From positions 3,347,501 through 3,411,500 of the forward strand of contig NZ_CP118480.1 in assembly GCF_030450055.1 (NCBI RefSeq): a DNA stretch of 64,000 nt. The letters are read 5' to 3'. Source of the DNA: Gallaecimonas kandeliae. GTDB lineage: Bacteria > Pseudomonadota > Gammaproteobacteria > Enterobacterales > Gallaecimonadaceae. The notes beneath the pieces were generated by a model, which did no database searches, had not been told where the DNA came from, and saw only the letters and a program-made list of their open reading frames with translations. How positions within the stretch are numbered: the stretch's first letter is position 1; each line of letters opens with the position of its first letter. Shown in pieces: positions 27,201-33,981 of this stretch. Position numbers and translations under genes: made by a program.

Positions 27201-30200
27201 AGGCTGTCGCTGTCTATCTGGCTGATGCCGAGCACCACCAGCTCGCCTTGGCTGTTGTCCAGGCTCGCCGTGTTGATCTGGCTGTTGCCGGCACTCTCGA
27301 TATGGCCGCCGTTGCGGATGGCGCCGCTGCTGAGCAGCAACGACTGCCCTGCGGTCACCTGGCCGCTGTTGGTAAACTGCGTGCCGCTCAGCTGCAGGGT
27401 ATTGCCCGACAGCTGGCCGCTGTTGCTGATGTCGCCGGCCAGGGTCAGGCCGTCCTTGGCGGCCAGCAGCCCGCCGTTGCTCAGCTGCTGCGCCTGCAGC
27501 CCCAGTTGCCCCAGGCTGCTGATCTCCCCGGCGTTATCCACCAGGCCGTCGACGGCCAGGGCCAGGTTGCCGGCGCTGGACAGCTGGATCAGCCCCTGGG
27601 CGCCGTTGTGCAGGCTGCCCGCCTTGAGCTGGGCGTCGCCGCCGCTGAGCAGCTGGCCGTTGCCGTTATCCAGGGCGCCGGACAGGGTCAGGGTGGTGCC
27701 GTTCACGCCCACCACGCGGCCACCGTCGTTCTGCAGGCTCTGGCCATGCAGGCTGAGCTGGTCACCGGACAGCTCACCGCCCCGGTTGTCCACCGCCCCC
27801 GCCTGGACCGACAGCCCGCCTTGGCTGGTCAGCAGCCCTTGTTGGTTGTCCAACAGGCCGGTATCGACACTGACCTCGGCCCCTTGTATCTGCCCGCCGG
27901 CATTGCTCAGCTGCTGGCTGGTCACCGTCAGTTGGCCGTTGCTGGCCACGACCCCTTGGCTGTTGTCCAGGTTGTCGGCCTGCAGCACCAGGCTGCCGTT
28001 GCCGCTGTGCAGCCACTGGCCGCCGTCGTTGCTCAGGCTGCTGGCCTGCAGCTGGCCGTCGCCGCCGTGGGCGATCAGGCCCTGGTTGTTGTTCAGGCCT
28101 TGGCTCAGTTGGATGGACAGCGCGCCGGTGCTGCTCAGCTGGCCGCCTTGGTTGTCGAGGCTGTCGGCCTTGACCGTCAGGGCCTTGCCGGCCTGAATGA
28201 GGCCCGCCACGTTGCTCGACTGGCCGCCGCTCAGGCGCAGATCGCCCTCGGCCTGCAACTGGCCGCCGTCGTTGTTCAAGGCGCCCTGCTGCTGCAAGTC
28301 ACCGCCGCTGTAGACAGCGCCTTGTTCGTTATTAAGGCTATTGAGGGTCAATAGGCCCTGCCCTAACAGCAAGACCTGCCCATGCTGGTTGAGTAGATCC
28401 TGGGCCAGGTTCAGCGCGGTGCCGGCGCTTTGGATAACACCATGCTGGTTGCTGATAGGCTGAGAACTGCCCAGAGAGAGACTTTCTCCCTCAGTTCCTG
28501 ACGCCAGGATCTGCCCACCGTCATTGTTCAAGGTGTCGGCAGTGAGTGATACGTGCTCACCCACTATCTGACCGCCGTTGCTGAGGGTAGCCGCTACCTG
28601 GCCCTCGACGGCCTGCCCTTGGAGCAGGCCGCTGTTGCTCAAGCCATTGGCAGTGATAGCCAACTGGCCGGATGCGAGAATTTGCCCACTGTTATTGATG
28701 TCGTCCTGCTGCAGCATGACATCGCTGCCTTGCAGCAGACCTTTGCCATTGACCAGGCTGCCGCTGTTCAAGGCCAATTGCCCGGCGGCGGTGATCTGGC
28801 CTTGGCTGTTATCCAGCTTCCCGGTCAACGACAGTTTTACTTCTTGCCCCTGGATGATGCCGCTGTTGTTGGCCTGCCCACCCTGCACCGCCAAGGCCCC
28901 ATTGCTGACCAGGCTGCCTTGAAGGTTGGTTAATTGGGTACCTGTGACCGCCAGGCTTTTTCCGCCAAAGATCAGGCCAGTGTTGCTCAGGCTACCGGCA
29001 TCGATTTGGCTGACACCGACAGCCATGATTTCACCTTGGGCATTGTTCAGCGCTTCGGTGCTGATCTGGCTGCTGCCACCACTGCCGATATGGCCGCTAT
29101 TGATGATATTGCTATTGTTCAGCAGCAGTGACTGCCCAGCATCCAGCTTCCCACTGTTATTGAGGCCGGCACCGCTCATGGTCAGGTTCTGGGCCGAGAG
29201 CTGGCCGCTGTTGGAGACGTCGGCATCCACGGCTAGCGCATCATTGGCAGCCACTAATCCCTGGTTGTCCAGTTGGTGGGCGACGAGGCGCAGTTGCCCC
29301 AGGCTGCTGATCTCTCCCTGGTTATCCAAGAGGCTCTCGACGGCCAAGGCCAGGTTGCCGGTGTTGACCTGTTGAATGACCCCCTGGGCGGCGTTGCTGA
29401 CCGAACCGGCGGTGATGCTCGCCCGGTCGCCTCCCAGCAGGATCTGGCCCTGACCATTGTTCAAAGCGCCGGACAGGTTAAATTCCGCACCTGTCGAACT
29501 TTGAATGACACCGCCATCATTCAACAGCGTGGCGCCCTTGAGGCTGAGTTGCCCGGCGCCCAGCGCCCCGTTTCGGTTGTCGGTCTGTGCCACTGCGGCT
29601 GTCAGCATCGATGTGCCGAGAAGTTGCCCCTGCTGGTTGTTGAGGGTGCCAAGGTCAAGATTGACGGTATGGCCCTGGATCTGGCCATTGGTGTTGGCCA
29701 AGGCATTGCCCTTGATACTCAGCGTATCGCCGGATTGGAGCAGGCCCTGGCTGTTGTTAAGGGAGGTTCCATGATCGGTGATCGCCAAGCTGTTACCAGA
29801 CAATAACTGCCCGTGGTTATTGTTAAGGGCACTCTCGGTTGTCAGAGACAGGCTGTCTGCGGCAGAAATGACGCCACTATTGTTGAGTGTTGAAAACTTA
29901 CCCGACAGCCCTGTGGCGGCCAAGGTGCCACTGTTATTCAACTCAGATGCGTTTAAGGTCAGGTTGCCGGCCTCAATGCGCCCTGCCGTCTGATTGGCCA
30001 GTGTATCTGCCGTAATAGAGGCGTCGTTGGCGGCCTGAATGATGCCGCCGTTGTTGGTGATCTGATGAACCTGGGCATTCAGATTTGAGGCAGACAGAAT
30101 ACCTGTGCCGTTGTCGAGGTTGGAAAGGTTCAGCGCCAGGTCACCGTTGGTCACCAAGGTGCCTTTGTCGTTGAATAAGGATTGACCGCTTACCGTCAAC

Positions 30201-32158
30201 CCTGACTGCGCACTTAGCTGACCCGCATTGTTGTTGAGTTGGGAAACACCAAGGACCATGGCGCCGTTGGTCTGCACTGTGCCGGCACTGTTATCCAGGC
30301 TGCCTGTCACGTTTAAGGTGAGCCCCCCCTGCCCCAGGTGGGAAAAGGTGCCTCCGGCATTGTTGAAGCTATCGAGCGTCATCCCAAAATCGGTGGACGA
30401 CACTTCAACCAAGCCCGCGTTATTCAGCGCACCCAGCGAGAACTGGGCAGCGTCCTGACCATAGAGCAAGACCTGCCCGCCACTATTGTTGGTAAAGCTG
30501 TTACCGGACCAGTTGAGGGCGGCAGCCGAGTAAATCTGGCTAGCATTGACCAGGCTGTCGACACTAAAGCTGGCTTGGCCCAGGGCCACCAGATTGCCGT
30601 TATTGTTGAGGGAACCAGCTGAGACAGTGCTTGTCCCTCTGCTGTACAGCGTGCCGGCATTGTTGACGATGGCGTTCCCTGACAAGGCCAGCTTGCCTGC
30701 GCTGTCAGACTGGTAAATTACCCCGCCATCCAGGGAAAGGTCATTGGCAGAGAGCGTCAGATCACCGCCCTGTACCTGGCCAGATATATTCAGGTCGGTG
30801 GCATCCAGGCTGAGGTTTTTGGCATAAAGCGTACCCGCCACATCGGCGCCATTCGCCTTTATACCCAGACCTCCCGCCTGGATAAGACCAGGGTTCAACA
30901 GCTGGTCAGCCTGGATCTTGGCCAAGGTCGCAGCGGCGATCTGACCACTGTTGTTTAATTGACCGCTGACGACCAGGTTCAGCAAACCGCTATCGTTAAA
31001 GGTGCCATCGGTGGCCAAGCCAGCGAAAAGGTTACCTGTCTGTGTAACAGAGCCGGCGTCAATGTTGACGGTACTTGTGCCAGCCAACAATCCTGAGTTT
31101 GCCAGGTTGCCAGCAGCTGAAATAGTGAGATTGTTCGCATAGAGGGTGCCAGTGTTTTCAACCCCGGCGGAGCGTGACCTGACGGAGTAGCTGCCAGTCC
31201 CCTGGGTATCTTTCAGCCGGATTTGTCCATCTGCATCCAGCTCCAGATCTTGAGCTCGGATCACCCCCTCGCTACTGACACCAAGGCCTTTCTCGGTGCC
31301 GACCAGCTTTATGCTGTTGGCATACATGCCGCCCAATGCAGAAACGTCAAGAGAGATGGACGGGGCATTGCTTGAATTATCAACCGATGCCATTCGGTTA
31401 GATTGGTAATCGAAATAGTCGTTGCCGGTAAACAAATTAAGCTTGTTGCCATAAAGTGCGGCATTGACATTGATTGCCCGGCTGAGCAGGTCAAAGCGAT
31501 CGACAGCAGAGGCATTTAACCCTGAACCAGAGATGGTGATGCTGCCAGGCCCCATGTTGAAACCGGCAATACCGCCTTCAACCATATCGGGGGAGCCAGT
31601 TACGAGAGACACCCTTGGTGTATTGATAAAGCCACAACCGCTACAAGTGATGCCGTTAGGGTTAGCAAGAATAAACTCGGCAGCGTCGCCTGCCACTTCG
31701 GTGTAACCAAGCAGGCTGGATGAGTGGGTACCGGTTACCTCGTTGAGGATGATTTTTGCCGTGCCCCCGGCAAGCTGCCGGTTTCCGTCCAGCCAGCCGC
31801 CCAACTTAGACACCGTTGGTTGGTAACTGTTGTTAAAAATGGCACCTTCAGTGCCGACATTAAAATCGGTAAATTGATTATGGGACACCCCTTTTTTACT
31901 CGGTGCCACTATATCGTATACGGGAGTGCCGTTGGCTGATTTGGTCACTATGACTTGGTTGGCAGCTACCGTGGAGGCCGGCTGACTGGTGCTAGCCGCT
32001 GTAGCTGCAGCCAACTGCTCAGCAGCGATCCGGTGGGATATGGCAATATCTTCAGGCATTCGAGTGATATTAGCGGCAGCTGCCACCATGGGATTGCCAA
32101 GAATCACTCCAATCAGCAGATATGATGTAGCTATTCGCAGTTTTTCCTTAATCATCAT
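12266..32158 (-). CDS. cdiA: giant CdiA/FHA-type two-partner-secretion effector, 6630 aa
   Basis: A signal peptide (MMIKEKLRIATSYLLIGVIL...) is followed by a TPS secretion domain at about residues 30-300 with the NPNGI motif near 167. Thousands of residues of 20-aa haemagglutinin repeats (LDNSQGxL, NNQGGxI types) follow to about 4400. A Cys- and Tyr-containing middle region (about 4440-4900) lies where receptor-binding and YP domains sit in CdiA, and FHA-2-type repeats (NAGHDLDLQGSKL) run to about 6200 with a coiled coil near 5697-5770. The AT-rich tip, about 6490-6630, is an unrecognised toxin domain (GVGSTADAVRYERATGETVK); no VENN motif is seen. CdiB should export it and display it on the cell surface. 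Residues about 1283-3195 consist of three near-identical 619-aa units. Confidence 0.92.
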   Translation of the reverse strand: MMIKEKLRIATSYLLIGVILGNPMVAAAANITRMPEDIAISHRIAAEQLAAATAASTSQPASTVAANQVIVTKSANGTPVYDIVAPSKKGVSHNQFTDFNVGTEGAIFNNSYQPTVSKLGGWLDGNRQLAGGTAKIILNEVTGTHSSSLLGYTEVAGDAAEFILANPNGITCSGCGFINTPRVSLVTGSPDMVEGGIAGFNMGPGSITISGSGLNASAVDRFDLLSRAINVNAALYGNKLNLFTGNDYFDYQSNRMASVDNSSNAPSISLDVSALGGMYANSIKLVGTEKGLGVSSEGVIRAQDLELDADGQIRLKDTQGTGSYSVRSRSAGVENTGTLYANNLTISAAGNLANSGLLAGTSTVNIDAGSVTQTGNLFAGLATDGTFNDSGLLNLVVSGQLNNSGQIAAATLAKIQADQLLNPGLIQAGGLGIKANGADVAGTLYAKNLSLDATDLNISGQVQGGDLTLSANDLSLDGGVIYQSDSAGKLALSGNAIVNNAGTLYSRGTSTVSAGSLNNNGNLVALGQASFSVDSLVNASQIYSAAALNWSGNSFTNNSGGQVLLYGQDAAQFSLGALNNAGLVEVSSTDFGMTLDSFNNAGGTFSHLGQGGLTLNVTGSLDNSAGTVQTNGAMVLGVSQLNNNAGQLSAQSGLTVSGQSLFNDKGTLVTNGDLALNLSNLDNGTGILSASNLNAQVHQITNNGGIIQAANDASITADTLANQTAGRIEAGNLTLNASELNNSGTLAATGLSGKFSTLNNSGVISAADSLSLTTESALNNNHGQLLSGNSLAITDHGTSLNNSQGLLQSGDTLSIKGNALANTNGQIQGHTVNLDLGTLNNQQGQLLGTSMLTAAVAQTDNRNGALGAGQLSLKGATLLNDGGVIQSSTGAEFNLSGALNNGQGQILLGGDRASITAGSVSNAAQGVIQQVNTGNLALAVESLLDNQGEISSLGQLRLVAHQLDNQGLVAANDALAVDADVSNSGQLSAQNLTMSGAGLNNSGKLDAGQSLLLNNSNIINSGHIGSGGSSQISTEALNNAQGEIMAVGVSQIDAGSLSNTGLIFGGKSLAVTGTQLTNLQGSLVSNGALAVQGGQANNSGIIQGQEVKLSLTGKLDNSQGQITAAGQLALNSGSLVNGKGLLQGSDVMLQQDDINNSGQILASGQLAITANGLSNSGLLQGQAVEGQVAATLSNGGQIVGEHVSLTADTLNNDGGQILASGTEGESLSLGSSQPISNQHGVIQSAGTALNLAQDLLNQHGQVLLLGQGLLTLNSLNNEQGAVYSGGDLQQQGALNNDGGQLQAEGDLRLSGGQSSNVAGLIQAGKALTVKADSLDNQGGQLSSTGALSIQLSQGLNNNQGLIAHGGDGQLQASSLSNDGGQWLHSGNGSLVLQADNLDNSQGVVASNGQLTVTSQQLSNAGGQIQGAEVSVDTGLLDNQQGLLTSQGGLSVQAGAVDNRGGELSGDQLSLHGQSLQNDGGRVVGVNGTTLTLSGALDNGNGQLLSGGDAQLKAGSLHNGAQGLIQLSSAGNLALAVDGLVDNAGEISSLGQLGLQAQQLSNGGLLAAKDGLTLAGDISNSGQLSGNTLQLSGTQFTNSGQVTAGQSLLLSSGAIRNGGHIESAGNSQINTASLDNSQGELVVLGISQIDSDSLINKQGLIHGEQGLTVNSTGSLDNQGGSLQGSGDVSVTAATLNNQGGKLLSGAQLSLKADTLDNSTGTVQGQNVKASISGKLDNSQGQLLAMQGLEVSAGQLQNDQGVLQGGSVQLSGGVLNNGGTVAASQQLTVTAEQLVNSGVLQGQEVTATVTGSLQNSGQLGGEQLTVSAGQLNNDQGVLLATGTAGESLKISTGQAISNQGGTIQSAGTALTLDQALNNDGGQVALLGEGLLQLAGLSSKQGLVYSGGDLQQQGALNNDGGQLQAEGDLRLSGGQSSNVAGLIQAGKALTVKADSLDNQGGQLSSTGALSIQLSQGLNNNQGLIAHGGDGQLQASSLSNQGGQWLHSGNGSLVLQADNLDNSQGVVASSGQLTVTSQQLSNAGGQIQGAEVSVDTGLLDNQQGLLTSQGGLSVQAGAVDNRGGELSGDQLSLHGQSLQNDGGRVVGVNGTTLTLSGALDNGNGQLLSGGDAQLKAGSLHNGAQGLIQLSSAGNLALAVDGLVDNAGELSSLGQLGLQAQQLSNGGLLAAKDGLTLAGDISNSGQLSGNALQLSGTQFTNSGQVTAGQSLLLSSGAIRNGGHIESAGNSQINTASLDNSQGELVVLGISQIESDSLINKQGLIHGEQGLTVHSTGSLDNQGGSLQGSGDVSVTAATLNNQGGKLLSGAQLSLKADTLDNSTGTVQGQNVKASISGKLDNSQGQLLAAQGLEVSAGQLQNDQGVLQGGSVQLSGGVLNNGGTVAASQQLTVTAEQLVNSGVLQGQEVTATVTGSLQNSGQLGGEQLTVSAGQLNNDQGVLLATGTAGESLKISTGQAISNQGGTIQSAGTALTLDQALNNDGGQVALLGEGLLQLAGLSSKQGLVYSGGDVQQQGALNNDGGQLQAEGDLRLSGGQSSNVAGLIQAGKALTVKADSLDNQGGQLSSAGALSIQLSQGLNNNQGLIAHGGDGQLQASSLSNDGGQWLHSGNGSLVLQADNLDNSQGVVASSGQLTVTSQQLSNAGGQMQGAEVSVDTGLLDNQQGLLTSQGGLSVQAGAVDNRGGELSGDQLSLHGQSLQNDGGHVVGVNGTTLTLAGALDNGNGQLLSGGDAQLKAGSLHNGAQGLIQLSSAGNLALAVDGLVDNAGELSSLGQLGLQAQQLSNGGLLAAKDGLTLAGDISNSGQLSGNALQLSGTQFTNSGQVTAGQSLLLSSGAIRNGGHIESAGNSQINTASLDNSQGELVVLGISQIESDSLINKQGLIHGEQGLTVHSTGSLDNQGGSLQGSGDVSVTAATLNNQGGKLLSGAQLSLKADTLDNSTGTVQGQNVKASISGKLDNSQGQLLAAQGLEVSAGQLQNDQGVLQGGSVQLSGGVLNNGGTVAASQQLTVTAEQLVNSGVLQGQEVTATVTGSLQNSGQLGGEQLTVSAGQLNNDQGVLLATGTAGESLKISTGQAISNQGGTIQSAGTALTLDQALNNDGGQVALLGEGLLQLAGLSSKQGLVYSGGDVQQQGALNNDGGQLQAEGDLRLSGGQSSNVAGLIEAGKALTVKADSLDNQGGVVSAGTGLALNLSGQLNNGNGAIQSLGGGLSVTANTVANQQGSIYLQGQGPLSLTAILNNDSGKLISQGDLQLTAALLSNSSGQLGANNIVLKAGDVTNNGVIQAQQKLSLTADSLANGSGSLLAMGQQADALNLNLTGPLSNDAQGQIASAGGLDIKAGSLQNKGLLSAAAGLNATLGDLNNSGRIESAAGLFVSGNTLSNGGTLLASGDLNLKATGAIDNSAGTLLSQSGDLALAGSQITNAGGQIAGTRNVSLTSTGALNNLGGLVQGNALSVTSTGDLNNSQGKLLGNQLTLSAAAINNNKGAISASQLAVTGTDVNNSQGLIYSGGTADGDFKLNIATLNNDKGLVSTSMKDWQLALGSLNNGSGQLVHLGTGQFTLKVDQGVTNSGTIGSNGAMTLDAGSLDNQGTVVAQAQLALDVLGHISNNGTFQGGSVSLAAGTLDNAGQINSAGALTAKTTGAMTNGGQLYAASGPMSVTAGSLTNKGVVSAKDVTLTLGSLTNSGRVQAQQSLTIASATLNNQANAVLSSQAMTLKGLNTATNAGVIQANSLSMQGQSLNNSGVVAAVGTTSNALDLNLASVTNQATGTLYSNGTNLAFNGALNNSGAVIHKGNGSLTLGNKGTVTNSGSIQTNGSATLYNGISGNGSLYAQKQLTLTGSGFTNKGNYLATGGNLLVNTSLNNLGGTLLAAAGLTVNTSGGVTNTGIMQGNSLNLTAASLNNQGGKLISAGSGAATIKVGALNNSQGSIQAAGSGLQLTSSSTNNDNGQILSAGNLSLSTGSGNLSNKGGAIIANGAATLAVTGNLDNSAGRISASQLKVTATASLTNTGGKLLAVGATSGSSIQAGSLSNGGGTIASDNANLTVITNGAFNNANGQLVHVGSGKLTLNNQSLTVASGGQINTNGNLSATVAGNLSNAGTLSAAGNAALDVGSITNSGTLGSRAGTLGLTVKGSYSNQGQASGKAGLSVNADALDNSGTLQSDASIVATLNTLTRIGTINGANVGLSTKNDITLGSADNLSASGTLSLSTTGNLTNNGTLATGGALLLSGKNLTNNSKLKGGSGTSQFQFSGTVTNASGGQMSGAGNLVVKGGTINNNGTIAAGNTLQLQGSSLTNNNFLYAGSQLLALAGIVKNQNNGTIYSSGDMLIAADSSGNKASSISNISSTIAAGHNLTLAADTILNQRSGVSYSSGSVSEWDEGSGDPGGSAMSPTLFTLNVERDHVVATTYTATATGPDARIISGGNMSLTGGDITNEYGTIVAGADLLISGSNLTNTSAQNKVEKDVTVYNDQYDGKCQQGHYEPNHGPYSCDEPGDYNFVSSTQTNSYHETSYTGGAFGGISAGGSISGNLSGTFDNAGDAGTLPGAINTTSSGTQGSAGRGTGAGAVSGATASVNKVNLGNHSSGSISKGADQALTGNNQGPVAGSGGVGQQNLGGSLTAIGGGNLSAALKPVAVAGPGKDGLVHTEYPNNGKQDASFALVGKAALASTEPVTGGQQAPVGDIKSGTAPKDHALGSDNAQFAGLLTYGKADANDIVGRQRSRSDLDIGKDGTLKSGTAPKDHALGSDSTQLTGLLAYGKADANDIVGKERSRSGLTIDKQGPLAGIPEGHQGGISLQAPKDGVAYAQQGEGLQRAVADRQLTAADEKHYDKSGMAHAYAVGAEGDSGSAPAGAGGLAQGNLALNTGYSVQGPGYSTETRSQYLSKGNYYNTGEFQDELGVDPAKVVKGEDQRQQQQHQDAANDEVYTASSGAQTAANQIILSDEQIRVLTEDMGLDGSAIDSSQQALYASLDNLALLDNGDLIAAGGDIAIKADQGIINNGGIKTGGQLALASNGDLVNTNFGSLNGQGGLFLDLGGDLNNAGKLQGGDSYIKLGGDLNNLGSLTTGDLTLLAGNLNNDGVFSGANIGLKLAGDLNNNTALNASGDLFADVGNNINNNGDIVAGAGLDLTAGQNIFNNQSLIQGADVSLTATHGDIVNRTEYQQFTLGDGNNNQTVTSVGKASQIVSQNSLAMNAGHDLDLQGSKLAANGDISLHAGNDVKLQAIEKVSGHESHSKGGYDIQKDVSYDVVDINAGGNLSVSAGHDLDSQGAQFSAGQDVALAAGNEMNLDAVLESHYDASKTTSKHLFSKKVKETESLHETLEGSGVQAGGDILLNAGKDSAGNLGLLDGGNVTLVGANLKAGGNIVANGNDVNITAGTYQDYDYSHTSKSSFGGLRSKAKDDLEQGALLQGSSLNATGNILVNAGNDLKLVASDLNAGDSAKLSAFNDLLISSGDESSHSEHKSKSGGLFSGGKLFSSTEKLDGNAKVTANGASVTTGGNLIIDAGSASVVGSDLAVGGSLSVSTDIGDLAFLAAQGSEHSYHDEKQLSVGLGDMAKMLSDPVAYLKKSYDKSKKTGRASITIADASYHQAKTTTDTLTNKGSQVQAKGDIWLNGSGDVKVQGSDLVADADGSGQGDLAIKAGGSVLVTDAINTLTQQSSSTDGKAEVSVFVTHQAAEVALAAKAVNDARKQVEKAKRSYKEYERQQDQLKDQLASLKQQLANGEPGVNQGDIDDLQEQIDSLADDKGLYLSDIALAGANLTSKITLLVQQTATAASSTATYGFNAGVQLDIDATKTKSQLDQTTSVGSTLSGQNVAIQTADDGQLLVQGSGISAAAGMNLDVGSLNMQAGVSTSDSSSSSQHGHVNISQTVWGAAAGGPAVNASYDQSQQRDHSTTYSNAQLQAGDLLMDVKGDADLEGANIRADNSLTANIGGDLTLTSMQNRASGSNHGFGLSGGVSFNGVAAKENSTLNKAGSFLTQQGQSGGAMVVGKTAGVAGANGGFNVSNGRYLNKETVLSSITAGGQTNIDVGGHTQLDGSLIASVDDQGKDLGLLNLSTGSLDFTNLTDSHYQTSNSLSLSTSVSIGGGGNAVKPKDSQGNDIQANTSNLGVHNSSDYDKSKTLATLGQGSVSVGGSSDDVAGLNRDTDKQNKDFYSIHRSKGDVDVTLDHRLLSEEGRAQIAKDFGTSIKAVVETGGDIKKALTDFYDEYFPDMPPEERDARVNSDSLNIKNGNADAVTAGIQSRLQAEGEKQEAQFVKDEQENDKWAKDNGVSFDLPAIGESPDLPSSQHSYDPNGLDSVFQSSADQGAVDYRVGAYSHDADVFSTPNFNDEVQYGTEAQSYQLGQLYQDAGANVVRSGDAGDYASWHLKGAINSMYESAQLANNLSASGLAVSLLTLKNPFETNSLIGEGKGFGMPDSMAGETALKQQEYFGYVAAFASGLEGLDAAAGSLKALPSLKALPSLFKKEEKVSLNFSGNNGSYDAEGDFGYLNQREKYSSPFSRLTFESYKDELIRNNEKPVVKDSTLQSFIGELYRDNATIGVGSTADAVRYERATGETVKGKTHSEKAENAITFLNSWLKKNPDASPGDKAAAENLVKDMQDALGGN
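17789..18056 (-). repeat. 50-residue direct repeat in the CdiA middle region
   Basis: Two copies 150 bp apart encode SGTAPKDHALGSD followed by a segment of the type GLLxYGKADANDIVG and RSRS. It lies at about residues 4700-4790, between the FHA-1 and FHA-2 blocks. The repeat is unlike the haemagglutinin motifs and may be a linker or part of the receptor-recognition region. Confidence 0.8.
22574..28312 (-). repeat. three tandem 1857-bp units within cdiA
   Basis: Sequence recurs with an exact period of 1857 bp (619 codons), for example at 22755, 24612 and 26469, for about 3.1 periods. Only scattered single-base differences are visible between units. The period is a multiple of three, so the frame is kept. 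Such identity points to recent amplification by unequal exchange, or ongoing homogenisation. Confidence 0.93.
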
Positions 32159-32175
32159 ATACCTGAAGCTCTTAT

Positions 32176-33903
32176 TTAAAAATTAAACCTGGCGGATGCA
32201 TAAAACTCATGCTCACCAGCAACAAAAGAATTTGGTTTGTACAAAGCCTTGGAGTAAATCAAGTCCAATGACAAACGTGGCCCCATCAGCTGCAAGCCAA
32301 TTGACGCCCCTGCCAACGCCTTATTTCCGGAACGTTCGTTATTTTTAGCTCTTACAATGCCAGAATCTAAAGCGCCATAAACTCGAACTTTTCGGACCAA
32401 ACTGTTGTCGGCAGGGAATATATGACCCACTTCATTGCGAACATATCCGCCTTGATGCCCAAATAAACTGTTACCATTAAAGCCTCGAACATCATAACGG
32501 CCGCCGATGGACACACCTTCGGATGCGATAATGTCATCATGAGAATACAAGTACATACTATTGAGTTGATAGTCGAATTGACCAAGACTTGTATCAAGAG
32601 GTTTTTGAAAAGAAGCCGCCACACTGTATTTGTCAAACTGGTAGGCATCTTCGGCCGCCACCACCTTGGTGGTAGCTCCCCACCACGACAGGCTTTTATC
32701 CCACTTTATTCCCAAGGATAAAGCGCCACCATCATCCAGATAACGACTATAATCCAGTCCTAGAGAAAAGATATAAAGAACACGACTGGAGCTTTCAAGA
32801 AACACATCTTCAATGTAATTCTTAGTCTGTTTGCGCGTTATTGAGCCTGACGCCTTAAGTTTATCTCGCTGACCACGATAAAGCATGTTGGCAATAGATA
32901 GGTTGTTGACCGTTGCCGAGCCATGGCTTAGGAAGTTTACAACCTGCCCTCTAATAGCCTGCTCATAATCGAAGTAACTACTGTTCAAGCTAAAGAGCCA
33001 ATAACCAAATGGGACACTACCAAAAAATGAGTAGCTATTGGACTGAGCGTGAAGATCGTGATGACCGATTTCTGTGGAGGCGGAAAAAAGCAGGCTGTCA
33101 TTAATACCTAAAATATCATCGACGGCCAGGTTTCCATCCAGCTGCATGACATTAAAGTCATCGGTTTTCTTATTGGTCAGGCCTACGCTTCCGCGCCACC
33201 ACGGTTGTAAGGCATTTCTAATCGAAACTGTACTGGTGCCTTCTGTATCTCCAGGAACCAACTCCATCGTGGCATTATTCATTGGAAGACGATTCAGTTG
33301 TTCCAAACCTTGCTCTAAATTGCGGAGGTTCAGTATCTCGTCGTTTCCTGTCGGAAAGGCCATTGCCAGCTGCGTGCTTGTCAAATGCTGGTCGACGGAT
33401 AGGAGATGATCAACCTTCCCCTCTATAACGGTAATGACCAAAGTGCCACTAGCGAGATTTTGAGGCTTGACATATGCCCTAGAAGTGATCAGGCCTTTTT
33501 CGATATACAGGCTGGTGACAGCTTTAATAACAGACTGGATTTTGTCCAAACCAAGGCACTTGCTTTCGTAGCTTGCTTTGAACTTGCCCAGATCTTTTTT
33601 GGAAATCCTAGTTATGCCTTCAAATACCAAGTGATGGATTGTGAAACAGCGTTTGTTGGCTTCACCTTGCGCTTCAGTTGCCTCTCTCTTGTTAAGCTCT
33701 TGTTGCAAGAAAATGTCGGGGGCAACTTTGTAGGGAGCTTGCTGTTGGCGCAGTCTATCCTGTTGTTTTTTCAGCCATTGCTCTTGGTCATGACGGGGCG
33801 GCGCAGATGTAAGGCTTACATCTGCGGCATATGATGATGAGAAAAAAAGAAGAAATAGAAGAAAAACAGACCCTGGCCAGTTCCTTGGCAAAACAGCTTC
33901 CAT
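32176..33903 (-). CDS. cdiB: CdiB/ShlB-type two-partner-secretion transporter
   Basis: This 575-aa outer-membrane protein has a signal peptide (VFLLFLLFFSSSYAA), a Gln-rich helical stretch (LKKQQDRLRQQQ) as in the plug helix of FhaC-like proteins, and a POTRA region at about 85-240 (FTIHHLVFEGITRISKKDL; LVITVIEGKVD). A 16-strand barrel domain follows and ends in Phe. The conserved barrel-lumen motif VRGF is present near residue 470 (RYDVRGFNGNSLFG). It lies 17 bp upstream of cdiA in the same direction, the standard order. It exports CdiA across the outer membrane. Its GC content is lower than that of the flanking core genes, in line with horizontal origin. Confidence 0.93.
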   Translation of the reverse strand: MEAVLPRNWPGSVFLLFLLFFSSSYAADVSLTSAPPRHDQEQWLKKQQDRLRQQQAPYKVAPDIFLQQELNKREATEAQGEANKRCFTIHHLVFEGITRISKKDLGKFKASYESKCLGLDKIQSVIKAVTSLYIEKGLITSRAYVKPQNLASGTLVITVIEGKVDHLLSVDQHLTSTQLAMAFPTGNDEILNLRNLEQGLEQLNRLPMNNATMELVPGDTEGTSTVSIRNALQPWWRGSVGLTNKKTDDFNVMQLDGNLAVDDILGINDSLLFSASTEIGHHDLHAQSNSYSFFGSVPFGYWLFSLNSSYFDYEQAIRGQVVNFLSHGSATVNNLSIANMLYRGQRDKLKASGSITRKQTKNYIEDVFLESSSRVLYIFSLGLDYSRYLDDGGALSLGIKWDKSLSWWGATTKVVAAEDAYQFDKYSVAASFQKPLDTSLGQFDYQLNSMYLYSHDDIIASEGVSIGGRYDVRGFNGNSLFGHQGGYVRNEVGHIFPADNSLVRKVRVYGALDSGIVRAKNNERSGNKALAGASIGLQLMGPRLSLDLIYSKALYKPNSFVAGEHEFYASARFNF

Positions 33904-33952
33904 GACCTTAATCGACCTTTCACAACCACCTAAAACTGACTAGGCGACCGCC

Positions 33953-33981
33953 ACGATACAGAACATAAATAAGCCTTGCAA
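33953..33981 (-). promoter_or_regulatory. candidate cdiBA promoter
   Basis: On the minus strand, TTGCAA (33976-33981) and TATCGT (33953-33958) are separated by 17 bp, about 50 bp upstream of the cdiB ATG. The surrounding intergenic region (33904-34206) is moderately AT-rich. I see no other clear gene or operator in it, apart from a weak 5-bp inverted repeat around 34110 (gcatgcagacatgc). Confidence 0.45.

Noticed and set aside
14417-28354. Very long plus-strand open frames opposite cdiA (for example 14417-17560 and 22889-28354)
   Set aside because: They are antisense shadows of a GC-rich, repetitive gene with few stop codons; they show Ala/Val/Gln low complexity, repeat with the 1857-bp period, and lack family features. 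cdiA on the minus strand has a signal peptide, TPS domain and conserved neighbours.
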